In this document: positions 40,216-51,300 of the stretch, in pieces
How the letters are laid out: every line of letters starts with the position of its first letter
Position numbering within the stretch: position 1 is the first letter of the stretch
From: Kudoa neothunni
Lineage: Eukaryota > Cnidaria
DNA: 64,000 nt
Assembly (NCBI GenBank): GCA_964304625.1
Contig: OZ199839.1
Coordinates: 6,386,001 to 6,450,000, forward strand
Direction of reading: 5' to 3'
Translations under genes and position numbers: made by a program
Notes under the pieces: model-generated
Database searches by the model: none
What the model saw: only the letters and a program-made list of their open reading frames with translations
What the model was told of the DNA's origin: nothing

Positions 40216-40786
40216 TTAGTAGTCATGTAGTTTTGAGATATCCCCCAGATCGTATTTTTTGTTCGTGTGGGCGCACAATCCCATCTCAGTGCATATGTTT
40301 TCTTGGATAAATTGTTTTGGAACATTGGTTATCATTTTTAGCATAGAACGCATAGTTGAGAATCCCTTCGATTTATGTTAGGTTTCAACCAAACTCAACC
40401 AACATACAAAGCCTAATAAATTTTCTCCATATCCATCTGGGTTTATTTGGTTTTCAAACATTTTATCGACCTGTTTTCTGATGCTTTTCATAGTGGAGCT
40501 TACGAATTTCTGAATGTCAGTTACATTAATATTAATGAGTGCTATGATAAATATACCACACACGCTTCACATTCATTTTGAGTTGTATTAAACATTTTCA
40601 GCCATTCCTTCGGGATAGGTTCATAATGCTGTTGGTTTTTGGCGTTTCTTCCATTAGACAAAAATTCGATGTGATTTTTGTGTGTTTCCGCTAAACTTAA
40701 TTGTGCAATCAAGTCGTAGACAATAGATTTTAACTACAAAATGCCATTCCATTGACAATATTTATTAGTATCATCCAGATAAACAT
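40216..40786 (-). CDS. Secreted saposin-like protein D, lacking one cysteine pair
   Basis: Four exons, phases 1, 0 and 0, about 144 residues, the longest of the set. Signal peptide MFIWMILINIVNGMAFS; a spacer of about 40 residues with the sequon NTT; then C-x2-C (NECEACV). Exon 3 is a convincing amphipathic helix region (KFVSSTMKSIRKQVDKMF). A 42-nt intron (GTATGT...CGAAG) removes what would read as VCWLSL and a stop codon. Exon 4 gives MLKMITNVPKQFIQENIC and TEMGLC, then a 17-residue tail. Cysteines C1, C2, C5 and C6 are present while C3 and C4, which normally pair with each other, are both absent. Losing them together supports real evolution of the fold rather than a mis-read exon. Confidence 0.7.
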
Positions 40787-41904
40787 CGTTTTTCAGTTCA
40801 ACTCGCAAGTAGGCCATTAAAATTAATCGTATTATTCATGTCCGATGAATATTTATTTTTATATTTAAAATTATTTGGGGTTTACAAACGAATTATTAAT
40901 AGGATTAGGGTAAAAATATTTTCTGTAATCGAAAATTTAATTTTTATTAAATTAATGTATGACAAAATTATTCATTAGCAAAATGTTGAGATTTTCTATC
41001 AATCGAAACAGGCTAATTTGTCATACTATTAATTACTAATAGAGATATTAATAATTTCGAAATTAATGCTTTGCTCCTCGTAGAAAATACCGTACCTTAT
41101 AATAAGACTAAATATAACTTGGATTTGAAAGTAATTTATGATAATATTATTAAACGTTTAAGAATTTTATCATATTTTGATAATGCATAACAGAACATAA
41201 AAACTTACCATTCGTATAAAAATTGTAAAAATAAGTTTCACATATTTTAATAATAACTTATACTATACAAAGATTATTTCATAAATAAAATATTGATTGT
41301 AAGCTAAAAGACTTAAATTTATTAAATAATCTAATCAAAATAAATTCAATTCTAGTATCATTACCGCTAATCCATATCCAGGATTCCCCATTAATAATTT
41401 AGTAGTTTCGTAGCTTACCGTATAATATGACTAATTATTCTTTTAACAATGGCTATTGAAACACTAGCGTATCAAGAGCAAGAGCTTGCCGGGACTGTCT
41501 ATTGACACGACAATGAATTTCTCCAAAATTATTAATAATTCAAGTCTGTAATTTTATGAATTGTTTTAACATATTTTGAACTCCTAAAATATCTATTTAT
41601 GTTACAATCTTTTTTGATTGACTTTTCCATTAATATTGGAAAAACTGTTTAGTTTAAGGAAAATTAGAAAGTTAAAATTATTACACTTGTCTCATATAGA
41701 CAATAATTAAGTTAATATTGATTAATAATAGTTTAAAGAAAAAAATTTGTAAAATTAAAGTAAAATATTTGCAGCGCAGGTACGGAAAAGGGCAAATAGA
41801 ACCGATATTGATATATTTAAATAGGTCAAAAATTTGGCTCTTTTACACAACACAATTAGAAGAATTTCTACATAAGTTTAAATATAAATCAAGCTGTCTT
41901 TATT
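40787..41904. other. Intergenic, nothing recognised
   Basis: AT-rich DNA upstream of saposin-like gene D. The short plus-strand ORF at 41718-41906 is basic, low in complexity and not recognised. Confidence 0.45.
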
Positions 41905-42650
41905 AAGCGTGACTCAAACAAATTATCAAACCTAAAGCGTGTCCTCACCAAAAAAATCACCGAAAACATAAATTACTACTCTGTCAAATATGTTTGTCAT
42001 TTTTGTGACCAGCATCGAGACAGGTCAAAGAGCATTCGAGAAAAACAAATCATGAAAGGCATCTGTCCTGTTCACATGTCACTAAGAGTAAGTTCAGACG
42101 GACAGACTTTCGAAGTAAAATCACTCACTTTTAGCCACAATAATTTAAAAACCCCAAAGGTTTTTAAATTATTTCATCCACAAGGAAAATTGGATTGTAA
42201 TGATCAAAGAGTATCGGAACTAGATTTTTTGTAGGAAAACAAAAAATTGATTCAATCCAAAATCCAACAAGAACCCAGTAAAATGATAACATTGAAGTCT
42301 ACGCTTAATTTCAAAATAATCTATCCACACAGAAGATTGATATGAACTTCCTTTATAAATTACTAAAGGAAGATTATAATTGTGATGTTAGCTCATTAAT
42401 AGGTGAAACAAACCATGTTAGTGCAATTCTATTCGTGGTTGAAAAAATGAAGAATGTTTTTCCAGATCATCTATCAATTGACGCAACCTACAAATTAGTT
42501 GATTCGCGATTATTTTTATTATTTTAAAATATTAAAGTTATCTATTCTAATTTTAGGGTTTCTGAAGACTCTATGGGTTTGACACACCTAAATAATGCAT
42601 GTATAATATTTGAGGAGACCGAAGTAATAGTTTGTACTAAGTGTATTTAA
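41905..42650 (+). pseudogene. Fragment of a MULE/ZSWIM-like transposase-derived gene
   Basis: The plus strand gives several adjacent pieces. First is a Cys-rich start (VKYVCHFCDQHRD; GICPVHMSLRVSSDGQ; a TFSHN motif), like the zinc-binding N-terminus of ZSWIM1/3-type proteins (CP...l..s.DG ... HN). Next comes a helical piece, then VEKMKNVFPDHLSIDATYKLVDSRL, where DATYK matches the first catalytic-Asp region of Mutator-like (MULE) transposases. After a possible 20-nt gap follows VSEDSMGLTH. The frames are broken by stops and the second half of the core is absent, so this is a decayed piece, either of a transposon or of a domesticated host gene. Confidence 0.55.
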
Positions 42651-43189
42651 AGTAAAATATTCTATACTCGCTATTTTCATGTGAGATCTTAAATTATTTA
42701 TCTCTAAGACCAATATATTTATATATATTATTGTTGATTTAGCTGTATCAACATTTTTATCTACTTCGAAATAGCTTATATCCCTAAAAATGAAACCGCA
42801 ATGTGTGTTTATCTTTATCCTCTGCCTAAATTTGACATCCATCACTAATTGTATAATCGTTATTATGTTACATTTCAAGTTTTACGTTATTATTTTTGCT
42901 TGGTCTCTAATATGAATTTAATCTAAATTATCTTTTAAATTATTAGTAAATAAAGATCAGAACGTGAGTTTATACACTTAATTAATTAATTAATGACAAA
43001 TTTAAAAATTTAGATTAGTTATTTAAATACAATCAGAAGACATCTATTTTGGTTTTATAAACTTTTATTAATTAAATGCCTATAAGTTTAAATTAAAATC
43101 TGACGAAACATAAAATTTGGAGTTTTTTAGGTCTATTCGGCGCAAGATAGTATATGAGTAGATTGAGTGGATACGATGCAAAAAGATTG

Positions 43190-43470
43190 CAGTAGGCGTC
43201 GTCACGATAATCATCAAGAGAAATTAATTAGCTGAAGAAAAAGGTTTACCTTCGTGTGCAATTCGTGGTGGGTTACGCTGTTTTAAAAAAAGGTCAAACA
43301 TTTAAAAATCTAATTTTATTAATTAGCCTAATGATGCTACGGATGAAACTACTTCGTTCATAGTGGATCAATCAAATCAGAATATTTTTTAAAATATACT
43401 CTGAAAATTTTATTCACAATGTAGATGAAACTCTCTTATTCTATCAATAGCAACAATGGGAGTATTTCAT
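43190..43470 (+). mobile_element. Remnant of a Tigger/pogo-like transposase
   Basis: In broken frames the plus strand reads RGGLRCFKKRSNI (CENPB-type DNA-binding region: GWL..FKKR..I), and about 50 codons later IHNVDETLLFY. The latter matches the start of the DDE domain of Tigger/pogo transposases (N.DETgLF). Several stops interrupt it. Terminal repeats were not found, so the borders are unknown. Confidence 0.5.
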
Positions 43471-44428
43471 AGATTGCTGAATGATTTTTTCTGTTAATTC
43501 ATTTCTCGAGTTTTAATTATTTTTTAAAAATTAAAACACAGTTAACTGGCCGTTCTACTTTTCAAGCGAAACTTAATTCTAAATGTCAATTTTTTATGAA
43601 ATGATTGCGTACACGAGTGCATGAAATTGGACGTAGTCGATTTGAACCACTTTTTTCTTGATCCCGAGGAGATTACGTGAAATTGGTTTCTTACTGTATA
43701 CATATATACATATTTGTTTCTAATATTCTACAATATTTATAAAAACAACTTTTAATTTAAATTATTTATTACTTTACACAAAAATGGTATGCTTAAGAAG
43801 GGACAACTAATAAATAAAGTTGTTGAGTGTTGAGTCATTAGGTAGGAAAAGAAAATATTCACCTTTCCTAAATTATGCGTAATAAATTGTTAACCAACAA
43901 ATTTTGTTTTAATTTATGTATTTTAGAAATAATCACCAAAATTTAAAACTTAAAATAACGAATAAAAAAATAAAGAGTATAATCTCGAAAATTTTCAAAT
44001 CGGTATTAATCTCGCATTTGGTAAAAGCGAAGTTGAGCTTTTTTCTTTCACATTAAGGGCAGGGTAAGAAATGAGGACGGAAACTAATATTAGAGCATTC
44101 TAATTAAAATATATGCGAAACCACTAAATTAGATTGGTCTTATCTAAATTTTTTAAGCATTTAGCAATAATCTGCTCTCGAATCTCCTAGAATTGATTTC
44201 CCAGTCTCTAAATGGGAATCCCTGATCAATGATTTGCCCCTTTATGCTCAATAGCTACAATTTTTCGTTTCGTTATTTCTGGTGACAAATTTATAACACT
44301 TTGACATAAAATCCATTTATTTAATGTGATAATATCAATTATTTCAAAATAATCAATAAGTTACATTTAACATTAACTGTATGAAACCAAATTTGAGGAA
44401 TCAAGTAACCATTCAATCAAGAGAGCTA
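43471..44428. other. Intergenic, nothing recognised
   Basis: AT-rich DNA between the Tigger-like remnant and saposin-like gene E. Confidence 0.45.
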
Positions 44429-44909
44429 TTAGTAGTTGGGACAACTGAGTTTAGCACACTTTGAACCTTCATGACTTAAATCGGGATTTTGGGTGACTTC
44501 ATCGTATGCAGGAATACACTATAGCTAAATTAGTCAGACGCGAACCACTAATTATTACAATCTCCTCGCCGTCAACGTTTTTACATTCAACTCTTGCTAT
44601 CGTATCTATGGGTATTTTTTTAGTGGCATAACCAAACATCTAAACTAATAATTAAACAGAGAGTACTCATATTCAATTCACTTTGCACATTTTGCATTTG
44701 AGAGTGTGAAATTTATTTTTGAAGCTCTCTTTAAAGCCCTTTGAAGCCTTCGTTAACGGTAATAAGTGGTTGTCACTCTTACTCTCCGAGCTACTTACAT
44801 CATTCGCATGCACATTGTTTTCTATGGAATGTAGTTAAAAGTTTAACCAATTATTGTCACCTAAGTAAGCCAACGAAAGAACTATCGCAAAAACAAAACT
44901 CAATCTCAT
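44429..44909 (-). CDS. Secreted saposin-like (SapB-type) protein E
   Basis: Four exons, phases 1, 0 and 0, about 119 residues. Signal peptide MRLSFVFAIVLSLAYL; a Ser/Asn/Lys-rich spacer; C-x2-C in LKCKMCK; exon 3 MFGYATKKIPID...RVECKNVDGEEI; exon 4 beginning CIPAYDEVTQ and ending SKCAKLSCPNY before TAA. It aligns directly with protein A (MVGLPTK / MFGYATK; VCKDVNG / ECKNVDG; NYEKVTKQP / AYDEVTQNP), so A and E are a recent pair although other members lie between them. All six cysteines are present, with C3-x8-C4. Confidence 0.75.
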
Positions 44910-45548
44910 CGCTCCTACTGTATTTATTTTATTATAACTAAAGTACCTTCTGTATTATTTATCGGTAATCCGAATACAAAAAATACTGCATCTACTTACA
45001 ACTTTAAGATTTAAATAAATTATCTGTATATTCTGCTAGATAATATAAGTAGCGTTATACTCTGAGGAGAATTGAATACAGTAATTTCAATAAATATACA
45101 ACTTAAAAATTAGTATAGTTCGAAATAAATACCTAAGAATATTTATGTTTAATTTTAAATATTATAAAAACGCTCTTAAGTACGACGTATTCCTGAAGTA
45201 ATAAATATTGTTGTAATTTCAGAGCAGAATCGTTTTTGAACTAAAGTCCGTATCAAGCATTAAAATATTAAAAGATAAAACTTAAGTAACAAAAATAGGC
45301 CTATTTGAAAGCATTATACCCATTTTATTACTATGAAATATATTTCACATTAGAGAAAGTCTGTATTACGCAGTTAATCCTTCGGCTTATATTTCAGTGA
45401 AAATATTCCAAAAAAATCAGTATAGTTATTTCAATAGAATATGATATATTCATAATTGTGTAGTTGTTATAATTTAAACGAAACTTAGTAATAGACATCA
45501 AAATATAGCGCAAACTTTTCTTCGAATGCCAGGTTCGATTTGCAGTGG
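44910..45548. other. Intergenic spacer in the saposin-like array
   Basis: About 640 bp of AT-rich DNA upstream of gene E. Nothing recognised. Confidence 0.5.
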
Positions 45549-46068
45549 TTAAGAACAGGCCCTCAATTTTGTGCAAATTCTAGGAGGTTCAAATTCTTTG
45601 CGGTAGGTAGGATCATTTGGTTTCGTAACAACAATCATACACTACATCAAAGCATTAATAATTTCTACTATAATTTAATAGGAAGAGTGTACGTGGTAAC
45701 TTTTGTTTACCATCGGGCAAACCGCAATTTTCACATATTCTGTAGGGAAACTTGTCGATGAAACCATATTGCTTATTAGATACTATATTTAAAATTATAA
45801 TCCAGAATGTATTTGAACATTTCACGTAGCATATTTTGCACAATATTTCTTTTCGGCTGGTTCGAACACTATTTTTCTTTGGGGGTATTATGATGTGTGC
45901 GATTGGGTTGAACTTCAGGGCTTATTGAGAAATATTTCGACGATAAATCAACCAAATCCTTTCCATCTTATCAATCAGTTATCTTATTGGATTGAAATGA
46001 TATGACAAATCACCAGTATACGATAATGCAGCGACCAAAACAACTATAGTAACCTTGCTGAATCTCAT
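45549..46068 (-). pseudogene. Saposin-like protein F, probably frameshifted copy of C
   Basis: Paralogue of the gene at 38971-39482 by exon and intron sequence. The signal peptide MRFSKVTIVVLVAALSY and splice sites are kept. Exon 2 starts in frame (DGKDLVDLSSKYFSISPEV) but hits a stop after NTPKEK. Relative to gene C it carries one extra base in the run ACCCCC near 45880. Read in the shifted frame it continues to LCKICY. Exon 3 then gives SSTSFPTEYVKIAVCPM and exon 4 CMIVVTKPNDP...RICTKLRACS before TAA. Either this is a young pseudogene or the base is a sequencing error; the intact downstream exons fit both. Confidence 0.65.
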
Positions 46069-47269
46069 TTCTCGGTGCGTGACCAGCAACCGGCCGCTGT
46101 GATTTGTCGGCAATCTCCAATTGCAATATTGTAAATAAGTATTACTACTTTTTATTATTAGTTGTTGTTTAATTGCATTTCTTTCAATGATGCAATATTC
46201 TAAACTATTAAAGAAAATATATTTATGTTATTATTATAAAATATATATAATCAGATTAATTACTAAAATAATATTATTTATATATAATGATTATTGTGAA
46301 AATAAGATTAAACGAAAACTCGTCAATTAAAAGTATTTATTTTCTACTTTAATCTTCTTAATAAAATTTAAAAAATTCGTCTAAAAAAGTATTATTGCTG
46401 ACGAGTTAAAATTTCTTAATGATAATGCGTTAGATACGCAAATTTTCAAATTTAATATTGGTAATCTAGGAGCAGATGGCTCCAAAAATTAGACATGTTG
46501 CGCATTCTCTACATTTTCTATTTTAATTTAATTAGACTTGATACATTTTACAAATATTGAGTTATAAGCAACCTATGTCAAAAAAACTATATTAAAGAAT
46601 CACAATTTTCACGAGAAGCGGTAGGAGTAGGGAGTCATCGGCGATGCTAATAGTATACAGCACATGATTGTATTTTCTTACATAACTATGTATTTGTACT
46701 ATATATAATGAGATTTTTCTTATTTTCATACATATATTCTATTTACTTTATTTGTTTATTTAAGTCCAAACATTAAAATTCGCGGTTTTTTCACATTCAT
46801 TAACACCATAACGCAATGCTTCCCAACCCTTTTTCTATCTCACCCCACTTTTTCTTAAAAATAAGTTCCTTAATCCACCGTTTTCAAATTTATTGATTTT
46901 TTAATTTAAACTGCTTATAATTTTGAATCAAACTTCATGTCACATTAAAATTTGAAAGTGATCAATATATATTCCTTGGCATTAGCTATTGTAACGGATG
47001 GGAATATCTATTAAAATAACATTCGTATCCAATTTTGATTTCATAAATACATATAACAACAAGTGAACTATTAATAAATAATTCGGTTGACTTTCTAACT
47101 GTAACTTGAATAATTATATATAAATTAAGCCGAAAATTTCCTCAAGAATTTATCTTTAAATTGTATTTTAAGTAGCCTTAAACATAAATATCGTAATTTT
47201 TATGAGAAATTACAAGGAATGTTGAACTTACTAAGAGAGTTAGTGTGACATGCTAAAAATGCTCTAATG
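46069..47269. other. Intergenic; possible hAT end near 46814
   Basis: AT-rich. The sequence CAATGCTTCCCAACCC at 46814, followed by tctcacccc, resembles a degenerate hAT terminal repeat, but no partner end was found. Confidence 0.4.
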
Positions 47270-47345
47270 CAGTGGTTTCCAACCTTTTGGGCGCCTTCGA
47301 ACTCTTATAGACACTATAGACACACTCATGAGTCTATCTAACCCT
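47270..47345. mobile_element. hAT-type terminal fragment
   Basis: CAGTGGTTTCCAACCTTTTGGGCGCC is a classical hAT (Charlie-like) left end, followed by the usual GAACTC-like sub-terminal block. The matching right end was not found, so it is a solitary end or a truncated element. Confidence 0.6.
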
Positions 47346-47538
47346 TATCAATTAATATGAGAATTGTGCTAAGAATTCAGTGTATATATATCTATATATT
47401 TAATGCGTTAAGAAAAAATCCACATAGTCATTTTCTATTCTTTCAATGATAAAACAACAAATAATAAATAATATAAATATTGAGATTTCTGTTGTTTATT
47501 CGGAAGTTATTTTATGTACTCTTGGTTGAATTTTCTGA

Positions 47539-48035
47539 TTTTTTTTGTGTTTACAAGGTCAAACCCCTGGCACAACTTGTTAGGTTGCGGAGTTGGGGCT
47601 GGTTACACCTTCTCCATTTACGCTTTAGTAGGCACCGCAGCGTCATATTAAGGCGACTTACGTTTATGCGGCGATAATGTGGGATTTTAACCCACTAAAC
47701 ATCCTCGTTTCGTAGCAACCACCACTCTAACCATACCTTGGACTAACCCAGAAATAGTCTGGAAAAGTTGTCTGAATGCGGGCGTTGGTTCTACGGAAAT
47801 CCCTACTAATTTGTATTTCGTTCCTGCCTGTACCCCGGCGTTTATGAGCGCCCGAAATCTACCCTTCCGAAAGGCTCCCCTCCCGGCTGCGAGCAAGACC
47901 ATAGTAAATCTTAGATCTTTGCTATTACTACAGCCTCCCTACTTAATTTTGGATTAGGAGTAAAGGAACGCCTGGACTAGACTTCGAACTCGCAACCTCA
48001 CGGTATGCGATCTCGACCTAACATCACTATGCCCC
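47539..48035 (-). mobile_element. tRNA-derived SINE
   Basis: A GC-rich island of about 500 bp in AT-rich surroundings. On the minus strand it begins GGGGCATAGTGATGTTAGG (A-box-like). The head continues with CGCATACCGTGAGG and a B-box-like GAGTTCGAAGTC about 35 nt later, which is the layout of a tRNA-derived Pol III promoter. A body of about 430 bp follows, ending in an A-rich tail (T-run on the plus strand, 47539-47546). A 71-codon minus-strand ORF inside it is incidental. It is longer than most tRNA SINEs, so the body may hold an extra conserved domain. Target duplications were not clear. Confidence 0.72.
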
Positions 48036-49198
48036 ATATTGTCCGGGTTTTTCAATCTAATAAGGATAATTATTTTTTCACCATTTCCAATTCATTTCAT
48101 ATTTAATAAACTAAACCTTTTAACCCAGAAATATATTCATAAATTTTTTAGAAAATATTTAGTTTAAATGACACTAAATAAATAAATTCAATTTTCGGAG
48201 TCACTATAACGACAAAATAACTTGATAAATAATGGATGAATTATTGTAATAATCAACATAATAATTCCAAGAATAAATTTGTCTATAATGAAATTTAAAA
48301 TAAAGTTATAATTGTAGTTGCTTTGAATGAAAGTAAATCAAATATAAAAATAAAACAATCAGTATTATAACATTACATATATATATATATATAACATATT
48401 TCACATCAAGTTATCTGTTTCTTCATATAATAAGGAACAATAATATATAAACTTTTATACAATGGAACTGGAATAATTAACAAATATAAAGTATTACTAT
48501 ATCAATATTGAATTAATGATAACAGTGGAATTTATATTATAGATACATTTAAAGTATTCTAAAGATAGCTATATATAATTTATTTAAGTTATAAATGGGA
48601 TGAAATTTAAAATACATATAAGCTTTAATTAAATGTACTCATATAATATATTTTTAAGTTATATTAAAAAACATCAATTATAAAGAAAAAATAAATATTT
48701 GGCCTAATCGGACCAATTTTAATAACGATTTTAAAAAAATACGAAATGGTTGGGATCAAAAGTTTGATTGGTGGTATTAAATACCTTAATCTTATTAATG
48801 GGTTTTAAATAAATATAAATATTGATTAAATAATACTACTGAGTCATTATTCTATCCCATTTTCACGCCAAAAAAAGTTAAAATTAAAAAAAATATTGGA
48901 ATATATAAAGTTTACATTTTTACTCGTAAAATCATTTATTTTAGATTTTCATTGATATTTGGCCTTTGTGTGTTCTTTTGTTAATGTTATTTATTTATTT
49001 ATTTATTTATTCATTATACCCAGTGTCAACTTCCCTATACCTTTCAGGCACAATAATTTTTCCCCGCGCATAAGCAATACTTTTAATAATATATTAAAAT
49101 TTTTAATGTTTAAAAAGGCAAAAAGGGTATAAATATTCAGTCAAAAATAATTTAACGTATAAGAGGATGTTAATTAATAATGCAATAGATGAGATTCA
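48036..49198. other. Intergenic with (AT)n at 48378-48393 and (TTTA)n at 48986-49010
   Basis: Very AT-rich sequence between the SINE and saposin-like gene G. No gene seen. Confidence 0.5.
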
Positions 49199-49752
49199 TT
49201 AGACATCAGTTTTTGAAGCCATTTTACTATGAGAGCAAAGATCGATGACTTCACACAATCTTGTAGGAGGTATTCTTTTGATGGAATCCTCCAACAGCAA
49301 TACTGCTCCAAACAAAAATTTGTCGCACTAAACGAAACATCAAAGAATAGCTTCAAAATATAAAAACATACAATTAGACGATCACGTTTAGGAATTAAGT
49401 TGCAAAGAAAGTCTGCACCATCAGCGATAGTGTTGTTATTCATTTTGTCAAACATGTATTTAACCGCAACCTACAGGAACGAAGTTTATATACTGAGTGA
49501 GTGAATGTTAAACCAACCTCACATATCTCGCAGATAGGAAACTCTTTTAGTTTCTCCTTTGTTAATTTACTTGTGTGCGTCATTAGGAAATCCTTATCTA
49601 TCCATTCCAGTTGATGAGGTTTGGCTAGCTGGATTGTATCAAGCACAAGTGAAGACGAATACAACCCTTAAATTTGCTTAGCGGTATGCTGTAAAATTAA
49701 AACACGTACAAAAAGTAGCTAGTATTATAGCAACCACGTAAATCTTAGTCAT
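49199..49752 (-). CDS. Secreted saposin-like (SapB) protein G
   Basis: The most canonical member, about 139 residues, with the same four exons and phases 1, 0 and 0. Signal peptide MTKIYVVAIILATF; a spacer; then EFPICEICE (C-x2-C); exon 3 VAVKYMFDKMNNN...ADFLC NLIPKRDRLI; exon 4 CDKFLFGAVLLLED, then RLCEVIDLC and a short tail to TAA. The spacing C-x2-C, C-x10-C, C-x5-C and the helix between C4 and C5 match SapB domains such as saposins, amoebapores and NK-lysin. This gene anchors the family call for the more divergent members upstream. The first two introns are about 44 and 52 nt. Confidence 0.85.
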
Positions 49753-50625
49753 TTTAAAAGATTAACCAATTGGGTACGTTTGTATCGGTTCGTTACATAA
49801 TTCGATTGGTGGAGATCATTATCTATGTAGATTTTCATCTATTTGTAAAAGGTTATAAAAACCATCAGGACATATTGGTGATAGAGATAATCTCAAAAGA
49901 AAGATCAATTTTATGCCCTTATCTGTTATATTTCAAATAAATTCTTTCATTAAGTTTCCAACTCTTGTTATCACGAAAATAGACTGATTCTCAACATTTT
50001 CAGTCCAACAATAATTGCATTACAATTATATTAGAATCATTAAAGTAATGTTTCTATCTATAAAACCTAATTAATAGACTGCATTTGTTTACAAAAATTA
50101 AACTGATTATCAGCTTTTGATTTCATGTATTTTTTGGGGAAAATTTTGTGCAAAAATAACATTTTGAATGATTTAATGTCGAATACTTCCGTATAATTTT
50201 TAAAAAAGTGATAGTTGGATAGTCTGGTATTTGAAACCAGAGATCACCCAGATATCTACCCATGATTTGTTAAGGTTGTTCCATCATTAATGTTGTATTT
50301 TTAAACTACCCTCGATAAGTGTACACACTGCAACGACACAATAAACCTCGTGAGGTTTTTGTTTAAATAAACAAAAATGTTTATTCAATAAAGTATTACA
50401 ATTAGTTTCTAAATAGGAAGTAGCTATTGGTATGGTAAGTAATATTAAGGTGACACTAGATTTGACTTTATTTAATTAATTCTGCCCTAAGAACGAAGCG
50501 ATATATAAGAAATAATTAAATATGGAAGATTCTAAACAATTATCACTAGACGAATTTTTACTTCAGACGAAAATCCGTGCGCACATATGAAGTAATACAA
50601 AATAGCATCAATAAGTGCACAATTA
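49753..50625. other. Intergenic, nothing recognised
   Basis: AT-rich DNA upstream of saposin-like gene G. Confidence 0.5.
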
Positions 50626-50680
50626 TTAACCCTCCCTGTCCGAAGCGGGATCTATTAAGGACCCTAATTTCAATATTTTT
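50626..50680. mobile_element. Isolated piggyBac-type end
   Basis: TTAACCCTCCCTGTCCGAAG followed by GGGATCTATTAAGGACCC resembles the TTAA-flanked terminal repeat and sub-terminal GGGTC...GACCC motif of the other piggyBac-type copies. No matching right end was found. Confidence 0.5.
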
Positions 50681-51055
50681 CGCGTTACTCTGAGAGTGAA
50701 CCATTGATTTCTTAACTGTTCCAGGAATGCCTCAATAAACTTAAAAAGTTTGTATAAAAACTATAATTTTTTTCTAATTTAAAAATTAAGCCTTAGAGCT
50801 TATATTTATTGCATAATCCAAATATTTATTCATATCGATTTTAAGAAAAATGGAATATTATATACATATTAATCCATTTAACTTACTTATATTTATAAAT
50901 TTTGTTTAATTGATTTTAAAGCTATATATAAGTAAGATTTATATATATTTCGACTCAATAGGAGATTAGCGAGAATTAATCCGCGTCTCGCTTCTTGGTC
51001 GATAGGCTCTTGTTTCTCTAAAGAATCTCTGTTTACCAACATTAAACTAATCCAA

Positions 51056-51300
51056 GATTTATTATATATATAGATATATCAGGGGAAATTGCCCAGCGTT
51101 GATTGGAAGTATTAAGCACTGAAAAATTTCTTAATAGCATTCAAAAAAGATATTAATATTTCAAATTAACCTATAGATTCAATCAAACTAAAAAAATTTT
51201 AAGTATTATATTTTAACGACCTTTAATATGAAATTGTAGTTATGATCATTTCTGTGAAGAAGTGTACTTGTCCCGGCGTTCTTTTAAAAATTTGGCGATA
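51056..51300. repeat. Dispersed repeat with a CCCAGCGTTG core, copy 2
   Basis: Homologous to 4598-4860, with the same order of blocks and the core gcccagcgttg after a TA-rich lead. The sequence near 52000-52075 (cgaagcggggctttttcgctag, then a TA-rich tract) may be the far end of the same element, which would then span about 1 kb. Confidence 0.55.

Noticed and set aside
42588-42878. 96-codon minus-strand ORF
   Set aside because: Low-complexity and hydrophobic, with no start context or relatives. It overlaps the MULE-like fragment's end.
46814-47345. A single hAT element bounded by 46814 and 47270
   Set aside because: Both hAT-like ends face the same way, so they cannot be the two ends of one element.
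47687-47902. 71-codon minus-strand ORF with a protein-like composition
   Set aside because: It lies wholly inside the tRNA-derived SINE, and its GC-rich look comes from the SINE body.
49174-49455. Reading 49174-49455 as one exon
   Set aside because: A 40-nt intron inside it (GTATGT...TTTAG) gives the saposin cysteine order, while the unspliced frame does not.
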